Part shown: piece after piece, positions 1 to 6,276 of the stretch
How positions within the stretch are numbered: the first letter of the stretch is position 1
Layout of the letters: the number at the start of each line of letters is the position of its first letter
NCBI GenBank assembly: GCA_022798155.1
Contig: JAAWLY010000010.1
Coordinates: 1 to 24,432 of the forward strand
DNA length: 24,432 bases
Origin: Lawsonibacter sp.
GTDB lineage: Bacteria; Bacillota; Clostridia; Oscillospirales; Oscillospiraceae
Reading direction: 5' to 3'
Made by a program: the position numbers and the translations under genes
The notes under the pieces: generated by a model
What the model was told of the DNA's origin: nothing
Seen by the model: the letters and a program-made list of their open reading frames with translations, nothing else
Databases searched by the model: none

Positions 1-1
1 G

Positions 2-238
2 CTGTTTACTGTGGTGATGCTCACCCTGGTCCAGGCCCAGGTGCCCGGCCAGCTGCTGGGCAAGGTGATTGCCTGCATCCAGGCGGTGGCCAACTGCGCC
101 TCCCCCCTGGGACAGCTGGCCTACGGCCTGCTCTTCGACGCCCTGCCCCCCTGGGCCGTCCTGCTGGGGGCGGCGGCCCTGTCCGCCCTGGTGGCCCTCC
201 GGTCCGGGAGGGTGTTCCGGCGGCTGGAGCAGATGTAA
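2..238 (+). CDS. MFS transporter, C-terminal fragment
   Basis: This is the 3' end of a gene that begins before the window; the frame is open from base 2 to a TAA at 236-238, giving about 78 residues. The visible protein is hydrophobic and ends in a short basic tail. It contains a 'GQLLGKV' stretch followed by a helix and a 'PLGQLAYGLLFD' motif, which resembles the last transmembrane helices of major facilitator superfamily exporters of the MFS_1 type. Its substrate cannot be read from this piece. Codon use is GC-rich like the core chromosome, in contrast with the AT-rich DNA that starts immediately after the stop codon. No convincing terminator hairpin follows it. Confidence 0.65.
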   Translation: MFTVVMLTLVQAQVPGQLLGKVIACIQAVANCASPLGQLAYGLLFDALPPWAVLLGAAALSALVALRSGRVFRRLEQM

Positions 239-246
239 ATTTCTCC

Positions 247-275
247 TTGATTTTTTATCAAAATAGGTGTAATAT
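247..275 (+). promoter_or_regulatory. Putative sigma-A-type promoter for the following AT-rich gene
   Basis: TTGATT at 247-252 and TAATAT at 270-275 are separated by 17 bases and point toward the gene starting at 330. The -35 is good and the -10 moderate. It lies in the AT-rich gap after the MFS gene, where such matches arise more easily by chance. Confidence 0.45.
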
Positions 276-329
276 AAGTTTGTAGTTTTATTGCATTGCC
301 GTGTTAAATTAATAAAGGAGATGGACAAA

Positions 330-1420
330 TTGAAAAAAATATTAAAACAGACTCTGTTTCTATTACCCATAATATGCTTGTTTATACTAGTAATGGGTGC
401 AACTGATAATCCTGAGCCACAGTATACCATTGACACACCTTATGAATATCCTGTTCTTCCAGGCACACAGGAATGGATTGACCTTGGCGATACCTTGACC
501 AGAAGAAAAGCGTGCCAAATTCCTGAGGATATCCTGCATAATATGACCACAGATGCACTTTTTCAAACCGTTCTTGATTATCCATTCTTAACTGACATAT
601 ACGCTTTCAATACTATTCAAGAGGGGTATGAGACTGTTGAACGGCGGTTTAATGGATTACAAGAACTTGAATCTCGTTCAGACTATTTAGATGTATTAAC
701 GAATTATTGTTTAAAAAGTTACTCGCTTGAAGACGATGAAAAATCACTGAAAGACTATCTTGCGGAAAAAATGTATTTAGTTGTTTCTTCTGAACTAGAT
801 GAAACGAATCTTCTCTCTGATCCATGCCAAATTAAGACTGTGTACTAACCCCAAAACAAAACTCTGTTCCAGTTATAGCAGGGCGAACATACGGAGTTAA
901 ATCCGGATTGTTAGGGTGGGATGTTTTTACTGAAAAAGAAATGCAAAAATCATTAGAGGAAGATAAACTGAAATATCCGAATGCCACTTTATTAAGAGGT
1001 GCATCTTATCAAAACTTACCTGCATATAATTGTCTTTCTTATGCTTTATACAGTCAGTCTTATGATAATGATTATTGGATGCAGATTGTCCAAGGATATG
1101 AAAATAGCCCATGGACATATTTTTCTGATGGGTCATATAGGTTGATTGCCTATTATTATCCTAATACTTATAGTTCTGACAATTATTCTAAATCTATAAG
1201 CGAAATTCAAAAAGGAGATATATTTGTTTATGGTTTTAATGAGTCCATATGGGGATTAGGGCCAAGCCATATTGGAATAGTCAATTCATTATCGTCTCCA
1301 ATTGGAGTAAATAAAGTAGTTTCAAAGTGGGGGGCTGGTGGTCTTTGGCTTCACCCTTGGGCCGACTGTCCATATATCGAAGAAACTGGAAAAAATTATT
1401 CTGTATGGAAATTAGCATAA
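330..1420 (+). pseudogene. Frameshifted exported papain-fold-like (NlpC/P60/CHAP-type) hydrolase
   Basis: Two consecutive open frames appear to be one interrupted gene. The first starts best at TTG 330, 9 bases after AAAGGAG (314-320); an ATG at 321 is too close to that site. It encodes a hydrophobic signal segment (about residues 6-23) and stops at 846-848. The second frame is open from 836 to 1420 and continues with no convincing start of its own, so an indel in 836-848 (probably one lost base) is the simplest explanation. The C-terminal part has 'YNCLSYAL' (candidate Cys nucleophile), 'GDIFVYG', 'SHIGIV' (candidate His) and 'SKWGAGGLWLHP' followed by 'CPY', a pattern I associate with papain-fold amidase/peptidase families. 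The exact family is not certain. AT-rich codon use differs strongly from the flanks and suggests transfer. A sequencing error could also explain the frame break. Confidence 0.5.
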
Positions 1421-1431
1421 TAGTAAAGTGC

Positions 1432-1464
1432 AAATCCCCCGACTGTCAAAGTCGGGGGATTTCC
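1432..1464 (-). terminator. Terminator hairpin, copy 1 of an exact 33-bp duplication
   Basis: A 12-bp perfect stem (1432-1443 with 1451-1462) encloses a 7-base loop. It lies between the 3' ends of two convergent genes and can act on both. The 33 bases are identical to 2106-2138 downstream of rplA. The minus-strand tail here (TTTGCACTTT) is less uridine-rich than that of the rplA copy. Confidence 0.7.
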
Positions 1465-1466
1465 TG

Positions 1467-1913
1467 TCATGATTGCGCTGGATAAATCACATGGCCCACA
1501 GCATCATTAATAAACGAGTTCTCCAAATCACAGGAATCCAGCTTACCCACAATCAGAGCGGATATTTCATCTACGTGCTCCTCCAGCCCGTCGCCTATTA
1601 AGGTAACCTGAAAACACACCTTTTCCGGTTCCCCCTCCTGATAGAAGAGTGTGGCGGAGGCCCCCTCGATATAGCTCTGACCCTCCAGCAACTCCTCAAT
1701 TTCCCCTTCTATGGAAATCAGCTCTTCCGTGGTCAACTGACCCTCTACTGGTTCAAGTTTCTCTACTTCTGTCATTGTCCCATCTTCGTTGAACTGCATC
1801 ATTGATGTATTTACTTGGGGCTCAGATGCATTTGCCTGCGATTGATTCGAACAACTGCAAAAACACACGAAAAGCAAAGAAAAGATTACAGAGATCGTAA
1901 CATTTTTAATCAT
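1467..1913 (-). CDS. Small exported/lipoprotein-like protein of unknown function
   Basis: The gene encodes 148 residues from ATG 1913. An earlier in-frame ATG at 1943 is possible but would place a polar stretch before the signal sequence. The N-terminus is a short basic start and a hydrophobic segment ending in a cysteine cluster ('VCFCSC'), followed by a Ser/Gln/Asn-rich linker. This resembles a lipoprotein signal, though the lipobox is not canonical. The mature part is acidic, with Glu-rich segments, and I do not recognise the family. The start codon overlaps the stop of a 21-codon ORF (TAATG) and has no ribosome binding site of its own, which suggests translational coupling. A strong promoter lies at 2032-2060. 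The gene is AT-rich and sits between two identical terminator copies, so it is probably an acquired cassette. Confidence 0.55.
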   Translation of the reverse strand: MIKNVTISVIFSLLFVCFCSCSNQSQANASEPQVNTSMMQFNEDGTMTEVEKLEPVEGQLTTEELISIEGEIEELLEGQSYIEGASATLFYQEGEPEKVCFQVTLIGDGLEEHVDEISALIVGKLDSCDLENSFINDAVGHVIYPAQS

Positions 1914-1978
1914 TAAATGGCCCATAACACAATTATAGTACAAAGAGCGTTCCTAACATTATTAACGCACTTTGACAT
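1913..1978 (-). CDS. 21-codon small ORF coupled to the downstream exported-protein gene
   Basis: An ATG at 1978 lies 10 bases after AAGGAG (1989-1994) and opens a 21-codon frame. It ends in a hydrophobic run rich in Leu, Ile and Val. Its TAA (1915-1913) shares one base with the ATG of the next gene. It could be a leader peptide that delivers ribosomes to the next start, a tiny membrane protein, or the remnant of a longer N-terminus. Being this short it could be chance, but it holds the only good ribosome binding site downstream of the promoter. Confidence 0.4.
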   Translation of the reverse strand: MSKCVNNVRNALCTIIVLWAI

Positions 1979-2031
1979 TACTAACACACTCCTTAATTTT
2001 TATTTTGTAGTTTCATACGACTACTTCTGAC

Positions 2032-2060
2032 ATTGTACCAAAAAAATATAATTTTGTCAA
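2032..2060 (-). promoter_or_regulatory. Strong sigma-A-type promoter of the AT-rich cassette gene
   Basis: On the minus strand TTGACA (2060-2055) is followed after 17 bases by TACAAT (2037-2032). This is near consensus and reads toward the 21-codon ORF and the exported-protein gene. The cassette therefore carries its own promoter and does not depend on the ribosomal operon upstream. Confidence 0.7.
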
Positions 2061-2105
2061 TAATTTCTTAATCATCTATGCGTACCCCTATTTTGTTATA
2101 TAATA

Positions 2106-2138
2106 AAATCCCCCGACTGTCAAAGTCGGGGGATTTCC
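2106..2138 (-). terminator. Intrinsic terminator of the rpmG-rplA operon, copy 2 of the duplication
   Basis: The hairpin has a 12-bp stem (2106-2117 with 2125-2136) and a 7-base loop. It begins 17 bases after the rplA stop, and on the minus strand it is followed by a T-rich tail (ATTTTATTAT). It is the likely original of the pair, because it has the better tail and ends the housekeeping operon. Confidence 0.85.
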
Positions 2139-2154
2139 ATGTCAATCAATCAAA

Positions 2155-2847
2155 TTACACCAGTTTGGCGCCGTTGACCTTGACGCCGGGGCCCATGGTG
2201 GAGGCCACGGTGCAGCTCTTGATATACTGGCCCTTGGCGGCGGCGGGCTTCGCCTTGATGATGGCGCCCATGAGGGCGGAGAAGTTCTCGGTGAGCTTCT
2301 CGGGGCCGAAGGAGACCTTGCCGATGGGGCAGTGGATGATGTTGGTCTTGTCCAGGCGGTACTCCACCTTACCGGCCTTGATTTCGTTGACGGCCTTGGT
2401 CACGTCCATGGTGACGGTGCCGGCCTTGGGGGAGGGCATCAGGCCCTTGGGACCCAGGACCTTACCCAAACGGCCCACCACTCCCATCATGTCGGGAGTA
2501 GCGACCACTACATCGAAGTCAAACCAGTTTTCCTTCTGAATCTTCTCCACCAGGTCCATCTCGCCTACAAAGTCGGCGCCGGCGGCCTTGGCCTCGTCCG
2601 CCTTGGCGGCCTTGGCGAAGACCAGCACACGCTGGGTCTTGCCGGTTCCGTGGGGCAGAACGATGGCGCCGCGGACCTGCTGGTCGGCGTGACGGGAGTC
2701 AACGCCCAGTTTCACGTGGAGCTCGACGGTCTCGTCAAACTTGGCGGTGGCGGTGTCCACCACCAGCTTCATGGCGTCGGTGGTATCGTACAGCGCGTTG
2801 CGGTCAATCTTCTTGGCGCTCTCCTGATATTTCTTTCCTCTAAACAT
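2155..2847 (-). CDS. rplA: 50S ribosomal protein L1
   Basis: The 230-residue product matches bacterial L1 along its length. It has the N-terminal 'YDTTDAMKLV' and 'KFDETVELHVKLGVD' region, 'VRGAIVLPHGTGK', 'DVVVATPDMMGVVGRLGKVLGPKGLMPSPKAGTV' in the middle and 'IGKVSFGPEKLTENFSAL' near the end. L1 forms the mobile L1 stalk near the E site of the large subunit, binds 23S rRNA, and in many bacteria represses its own operon by binding its mRNA. The gene starts at ATG 2847 after AAGGAGGGG and follows rplK by 13 bases, so the two form one transcript. A terminator follows directly; rplJ and rplL, which commonly come next in Firmicutes, are not present here. Confidence 0.97.
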   Translation of the reverse strand: MFRGKKYQESAKKIDRNALYDTTDAMKLVVDTATAKFDETVELHVKLGVDSRHADQQVRGAIVLPHGTGKTQRVLVFAKAAKADEAKAAGADFVGEMDLVEKIQKENWFDFDVVVATPDMMGVVGRLGKVLGPKGLMPSPKAGTVTMDVTKAVNEIKAGKVEYRLDKTNIIHCPIGKVSFGPEKLTENFSALMGAIIKAKPAAAKGQYIKSCTVASTMGPGVKVNGAKLV

Positions 2848-2860
2848 TCTTGTCCCCTCC

Positions 2861-3286
2861 TTAGTCGCCCACCAGGATACCCATGGAGCGGGCAGTACCG
2901 GCGATCATGCTCATAGCGGCCTCAATGGAGGCGGCGTTGAGGTCGGGCATCTTGGTCTCGGCGATTTTACGCACGTCCTCCTTGCTGATGGTGGCCACCT
3001 TGTTCTTGTTGGGCACGCCGGAGGCCTTGTCAATGCCGCAGGCCTTCTTAATCAGCACGGGGGCGGGGGGCGTCTTGGTGATAAAGGTGAAGGAGCGGTC
3101 AGCGTAGACGGTGATGATCACGGGGATGATCAGGCCCACGTCGTTCTTGGTCCGCTCGTTGAACTCCTTGGTAAAGGCGGCGATGTTCACGCCGTGCTGG
3201 CCCAGGGCGGGGCCGACCGGGGGGGCGGGAGTCGCCTTGCCGGCGGGAATCTGCAATTTTACGTATCCAGTTACTTTCTGTGCCAC
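2861..3286 (-). CDS. rplK: 50S ribosomal protein L11
   Basis: The 141-residue product is a full-length L11. It has the N-terminal 'VTGYVKLQIPAGKATPAPPVGPALGQHGVNI' helix/loop, 'FNERTK', and the C-terminal rRNA-binding domain ending in 'AGTARSMGI'. L11 sits at the GTPase-associated centre of the large subunit with 23S rRNA and the L10-L12 stalk. The start is GTG 3286, 7 bases after AGGAGGTG; the frame extends further upstream, but those residues do not belong to L11. It lies between nusG and rplA in the standard order. The gap to nusG (3287-3401) holds two palindromes and no obvious promoter, so read-through from the rpmG promoter is likely. Confidence 0.97.
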   Translation of the reverse strand: MAQKVTGYVKLQIPAGKATPAPPVGPALGQHGVNIAAFTKEFNERTKNDVGLIIPVIITVYADRSFTFITKTPPAPVLIKKACGIDKASGVPNKNKVATISKEDVRKIAETKMPDLNAASIEAAMSMIAGTARSMGILVGD

Positions 3287-3323
3287 GAAAGAGCACCTCC
3301 TACTAAAAATGTGGTAAATTGGC

Positions 3324-3392
3324 GGAATGCAGTGCATTCCTCCCACTTAACGTTGGTTCGTCTGTAGGGGCGGATAATATCCACCCCCTACA
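3324..3392. repeat. Two short palindromes in the nusG-rplK gap
   Basis: GGAATG/CATTCC arms flank 3330-3334 (8-bp near-perfect palindrome 3324-3340). A second hairpin pairs TGTAGGGG (3363-3370) with CCCCTACA (3385-3392). The second begins with the same TGTAGGGG head as 22951-22977, which suggests a small dispersed palindromic repeat family. There is no T-run, so termination is unlikely. Acting as an L1- or L11-type mRNA regulatory site is an untested alternative. Confidence 0.45.
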
Positions 3393-3401
3393 TTAGGGCA
3401 A

Positions 3402-3926
3402 TCAGGAATTGGCCGGCTCGACCTGGTCCAGCTCCAGCTCCACGGGGGTTTCGCGTCCAAACATGGACACCACCACCCGGACTTTGCTGTTGTCCAGGTC
3501 GATTTCATCCACGGTGCCCAGGAAGGACTCCAGGGCGCCGTCGGTGATGCGCACGGTGTCGCCCAGCTCGTAGCTGACCACGACCTCCCGCTTTTCCACA
3601 CCCAGCTTGGCGACGTCCTCCTCGCTCAGGGGGATGGCCTTGTTGCCCTCGCCCAAAAAGCCGGTGACGCCCCGGATGTTGCGCACCACGTGCCAGGTCT
3701 CGTCGTTCATCACCATCTTCACCAGCACGTAGCCGGGGAACACTTTCCGCTCCACTTCCTTGGGCCCGTTGTCCGTGATCTCGGTGACCGTCTCCAGGGG
3801 AATGCTGATCTCGTGGATCAGCTCGTGCATATTGCGGTTTTCAACATACTTTTCAATGGTGGCCTTCACCGTGTTCTCATAGCCGGAGTAGGTGTGAACC
3901 ACATACCAGTTCGCATTATCCGCCAT
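3402..3926 (-). CDS. nusG: Transcription termination/antitermination factor NusG
   Basis: The 174-residue protein has the NusG N-terminal domain ('WYVVHTYSGYENTVK', 'PGYVLVKMVMNDETWHVVRNIRGVTGFLG') that contacts RNA polymerase. It also has the C-terminal KOW/SH3-like domain ('GDTVRITDGALESFLGTVDEID', then 'VVVSMFGRETPVELELDQVEP'). NusG modulates elongation, pausing and Rho-linked or ribosome-linked events. I chose ATG 3926, 8 bases after AAAGGG, because the upstream in-frame GTG at 3935 is too close to that site. The gene begins 5 bases after the secE stop, so the two are cotranscribed and probably coupled. Confidence 0.96.
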   Translation of the reverse strand: MADNANWYVVHTYSGYENTVKATIEKYVENRNMHELIHEISIPLETVTEITDNGPKEVERKVFPGYVLVKMVMNDETWHVVRNIRGVTGFLGEGNKAIPLSEEDVAKLGVEKREVVVSYELGDTVRITDGALESFLGTVDEIDLDNSKVRVVVSMFGRETPVELELDQVEPANS

Positions 3927-3931
3927 TGATG

Positions 3932-4192
3932 TCACCCTTTGAAGGCATCAATCAGCAAGCTGATCAGCTGATTGGCCACAAAGTCGAACAGGGCGATACA
4001 GATACCGACCACGATCACGCAGGCGATGACGATCAGGGTGTTGTTGATGGTCTGCTTGCGGGTGGGCCACTGGACCTTCTTCAGCTCGCTCTTCATGTCC
4101 CGGAACCATTTGCCCATGCGGGCAAAGATGCCGGGCTTTTTCTCGGACTTCTTGTCCTTCTTGGCCTGGACGGCCTTTTCGTTTTCAGCCAT
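3932..4192 (-). CDS. secE: Preprotein translocase subunit SecE
   Basis: The 86-residue protein has a lysine-rich N-terminal tail (residues 1-20). The amphipathic conserved segment 'WFRDMKSELKKVQWPTRKQ' follows, and a single transmembrane helix near the C-terminus ('LIVIACVIVVGICIALFDFVAN'). This is the standard layout of the single-span SecE of most bacteria. SecE clamps the SecY channel in the cytoplasmic membrane. A GAAGGG ribosome binding site precedes ATG 4192. It sits between rpmG and nusG as in many Firmicutes. Confidence 0.95.
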   Translation of the reverse strand: MAENEKAVQAKKDKKSEKKPGIFARMGKWFRDMKSELKKVQWPTRKQTINNTLIVIACVIVVGICIALFDFVANQLISLLIDAFKG

Positions 4193-4227
4193 TACTTACC
4201 CTTCTTTCATTTCGGCCTTTACGCCAA

Positions 4228-4395
4228 TCACTTCGTCTCATTGTGAACGGTGTGCTTCCTGCAGAAGGGGCAGTATTTGTTCAACTCCAGACGGTCAGGG
4301 GTGTTCTTCTTGTTTTTAAAGGTATTGTAGTTTCTCTGCTTGCACTCAGAGCACCGCAGGGTGATCTTGATGCGAGCGCCGGCCTTTGCTGCCAT
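4228..4395 (-). CDS. rpmG: 50S ribosomal protein L33, zinc-binding type
   Basis: The 55-residue product starts at ATG 4395, 8 bases after GGAGGTG. It contains two CxxC pairs ('CSEC' at residues 15-18 and 'CPFC' at 42-45) and the L33 core 'RNYNTFKNKKNTPDRLELNKY'. The four cysteines mark the zinc-binding (C+) form; zinc-free paralogues exist in many Firmicutes and replace it under zinc limitation. It is the first gene of the operon, after a leader of about 220 bases with strong secondary structure. No tRNA gene lies between it and secE. Confidence 0.95.
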   Translation of the reverse strand: MAAKAGARIKITLRCSECKQRNYNTFKNKKNTPDRLELNKYCPFCRKHTVHNETK

Positions 4396-4618
4396 TTGTT
4401 CGGCACCTCCTTTTTTATTTGACGGACCCTTAGGCATAAAAAATGCCGGATACGGCCCGCCTTTGCCGAATCCAGCCCCAACGAGCGCAAAAGAGCGCTC
4501 AAAGGATACGGTGGAAATTCGGCTACTGCCTCCCTGTGTCCCATCGCAGACCGGGTGGAGGGGTCTGACCGCCGGACACCGCATCCGGGCAGCAGAAAAA
4601 AGCCCCTTTTCACAGGTA
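4396..4618 (-). ncRNA. Candidate structured 5' leader RNA of the rpmG-secE-nusG-rplKA operon
   Basis: The minus-strand leader between the promoter and the L33 ribosome binding site folds into ordered elements. Module 1 has an outer stem (4578-4574 with 4541-4537) around an inner hairpin (4567-4562 with 4552-4547). Module 2 has an outer 7-bp stem GCCGAAT/ATTCGGC (4523-4517 with 4471-4465) around an inner GAGCGC/GCGCTC hairpin (4500-4495 with 4488-4483). A third hairpin, GGCAT/ATGCC, pairs 4447-4443 with 4437-4433. No long plausible protein is encoded and no tRNA fold is present. I do not recognise a named riboswitch or ribosomal-protein leader. Pairing was done by eye, so function is inference. 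Confidence 0.45.
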
Positions 4619-4624
4619 TTGTTT

Positions 4625-4653
4625 ACTATATCACGCCTGTCTCCCGCCGTCAA
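4625..4653 (-). promoter_or_regulatory. Promoter of the rpmG-secE-nusG-rplK-rplA operon
   Basis: On the minus strand TTGACG (4653-4648) and TATAGT (4630-4625) are separated by 17 bases, a near-consensus sigma-A promoter. Transcription would start near 4618, giving a leader of about 220 bases before L33. The divergent promoter for the CNNM gene lies about 60 bases away. Confidence 0.75.
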
Positions 4654-4714
4654 GACCTTTTCCCTCTTTTTTGTTAAAATTTTGTAAAGGTTTTCCCCGG
4701 CGTATAAAATAGAT

Positions 4715-4743
4715 TTGCAATCCAAAAACAGGTGTGGTATACT
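4715..4743 (+). promoter_or_regulatory. Promoter of the CNNM/CBS-domain gene
   Basis: TTGCAA (4715-4720), a 17-base spacer and TATACT (4738-4743) read toward the gene starting at 4825. The predicted leader is about 75 bases. Confidence 0.55.
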
Positions 4744-4824
4744 CCTGACTTAAATATACCCGTTTCACGGGGTGGCAAACCAAAAATACATCATAAAACA
4801 GTAAACGGAGTTGATTGTTCCTCT

Positions 4825-6075
4825 ATGGAAATAGACAGTACCAGCATCACCATGCTGATTGTCCTTCTCATCCTGGTGGTCCTGTCGGCATATTTTTCCG
4901 CCACTGAAACCGCCTTTACCTCCCTTAACCGCATCCGCCTGAAAACCCGCGCCGACAACGGCAGCCGCCGGGCAGAGAAAACCTTGGCCCTGGCCGAGGA
5001 ATACGACAAACTGCTGTCCACCATCCTCATCGGCAACAATATTGTCAACATCACCGCCACCACCGTGTCCACCGTGCTGTGCACCAGGTGGTTCCTTCAA
5101 TACGGCCCCACCGTGTCCACCGTGGCCCTGACGGTGATTATCCTGATCTTCGGCGAGGTTACCCCCAAGAGCCTGGCCAAGGAGCGGCCGGAGGACTTCG
5201 CCATGTTCGCCCAGCCCCTGCTCAAGGCGTTTATGGTGGTGTTTACCCCTTTAAATTTTCTGTTCGGCCAGTGGAAGAAACTGATGCGCAAGGTCTTCCG
5301 GGCCGGAGGGGGCGACGGCATCACCGAGGAGGAGCTGGTGGGCATGGTAGACCAGGCGGAAACCGAGGGCGGGCTGGACGAGCACGAGAGCGACCTGATC
5401 CGCAACGCCATCGAGTTTAACGACCTGGAGGTCTCTGAGATCCTCACCCCCCGGGTGGACCTGACCGCCGCCGACGAGGAGAGCTCCATGGAGGAGGTAG
5501 CCGCCCTCTTTGCCGAAACCGGCTACTCCCGCATCCCCATCTACCACGAAACGGTGGACAACATTGTTGGGGTCGTCCACGAGAAGGACTTTTACGCCGC
5601 CCGCTACCGGGGAGAAACGGCGCTGTCCGCCCTGAAGGCCCCTGTGTTTTACACCACGGGCAATACCAAAGTCTCTGAACTGCTGCGCATTTTGCAGCGG
5701 AACAAGGTACACATGGCCGTGGTGGTGGACGAGTACGGCGGTACCCAAGGCATCGCCACTCTGGAGGATATTCTGGAGGAGCTGGTGGGGGAAATTTGGG
5801 ACGAGCACGACGAGGTAATCGAAACCTTCCGGAAGCAGCCCGACGGCAGCTATGTGATTGCCTGTTCCGCCGACCTGGACGACATGTACGACCTGTTCCA
5901 GGTGAAGGGAGCTTGCGATGCCGCCACCGTATCCGGCTGGGTGCTGGAACAGGTGGGCCGGGTTCCCGAGGCGGGGGACCGCTTTACCGCCGAGGGCCTG
6001 GATGTCACCGTCACCCGGGTGGAACACCGCCGGGTGCTGGAGATTCAGGTCAGGGTTATAGAGGAATCAAAATAA
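4825..6075 (+). CDS. CNNM/CBS-domain (CorC/HlyC-like) membrane protein
   Basis: The 416-residue protein has the CNNM (DUF21) membrane domain at about residues 5-180. This begins with a transmembrane helix and the conserved 'FSATETAFTSLNR' motif, then 'ILIGNNIVNI' and 'FGEVTPKSLAKERPE'. A CBS pair follows at about 205-320 ('ILTPRVDLTAADEESSMEEV', 'AVVVDEYGGTQGIATLEDILEELVGEIWDE'). The C-terminal CorC/HlyC domain occupies about 335-412. CNNM proteins are linked to Mg2+ efflux or homeostasis; the 'hemolysin' name is historical. ATG 4825 is used because the frame upstream is not conserved-looking; GGAG lies rather far, 14 bases before. The final A of the TAA is also the first base of a palindromic repeat, which a bidirectional terminator follows. 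Confidence 0.88.
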   Translation: MEIDSTSITMLIVLLILVVLSAYFSATETAFTSLNRIRLKTRADNGSRRAEKTLALAEEYDKLLSTILIGNNIVNITATTVSTVLCTRWFLQYGPTVSTVALTVIILIFGEVTPKSLAKERPEDFAMFAQPLLKAFMVVFTPLNFLFGQWKKLMRKVFRAGGGDGITEEELVGMVDQAETEGGLDEHESDLIRNAIEFNDLEVSEILTPRVDLTAADEESSMEEVAALFAETGYSRIPIYHETVDNIVGVVHEKDFYAARYRGETALSALKAPVFYTTGNTKVSELLRILQRNKVHMAVVVDEYGGTQGIATLEDILEELVGEIWDEHDEVIETFRKQPDGSYVIACSADLDDMYDLFQVKGACDAATVSGWVLEQVGRVPEAGDRFTAEGLDVTVTRVEHRRVLEIQVRVIEESK

Positions 6076-6235
6076 GAAGCTGTACCATTCGCCGAAGTAT
6101 GCAGATTTACGAGGAAAAATTGTCGTTGGCAAGGCAAAAAATCCCGGGAATACGTTGTGTATTTCAAGATTTTTCGCGACGCCAAGGACGATTTTGGCCG
6201 GAAAGATGCGTGCTGAGGCGATTGGTACCGCTTCT
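6075..6235. mobile_element. Palindromic MITE-like element, copy A (161 bp)
   Basis: This is nearly identical to 8201-8362, in the same orientation. Its ends are imperfect inverted repeats (AGAAGCTGTACC at the left; AGAAGCGGTACC as the complement of the right end). The inverted similarity continues inward almost to the centre, where AATAC and GTATT flank GTTGT (6154-6158). Either strand could form a single long imperfect hairpin. It encodes no plausible protein. It starts on the last base of the upstream stop codon. Possible 4-bp duplications (TAAG/TAAA here, TCAG/TCAG at copy B) are too short to be decisive. Confidence 0.7.
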
Positions 6236-6276
6236 AAAGGCCGGGTCTGCCCTTGCAGAGCAGACCCGGCCTTTTT
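6236..6276. terminator. Bidirectional intrinsic terminator
   Basis: A 15-bp perfect GC-rich stem (6236-6250 with 6260-6274) has a 9-base loop and a T-run in the plus direction. In the minus direction the arm begins with AAAGG, giving a short U-run on the opposite transcript. It separates the convergent CNNM and permease genes, and the TAA of the permease overlaps the end of the stem. Confidence 0.88.

Noticed and set aside
836..848. Programmed -1 ribosomal frameshift joining the two AT-rich frames
   Set aside because: There is no slippery heptamer in the only possible window; the A-rich run lies beyond the first stop. A mutation or sequencing error is simpler.
4396..4618. A tRNA gene (for example tRNA-Trp) between the promoter and rpmG/secE, as in some Clostridia
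   Set aside because: There is no T-loop consensus, no CCA-proximal acceptor stem and no anticodon arm; the stems present form a different layout.
4228..4725. A 165-codon protein extending upstream of L33
   Set aside because: L33 is complete at 55 residues with a strong ribosome binding site; the extension is the structured leader read in frame.
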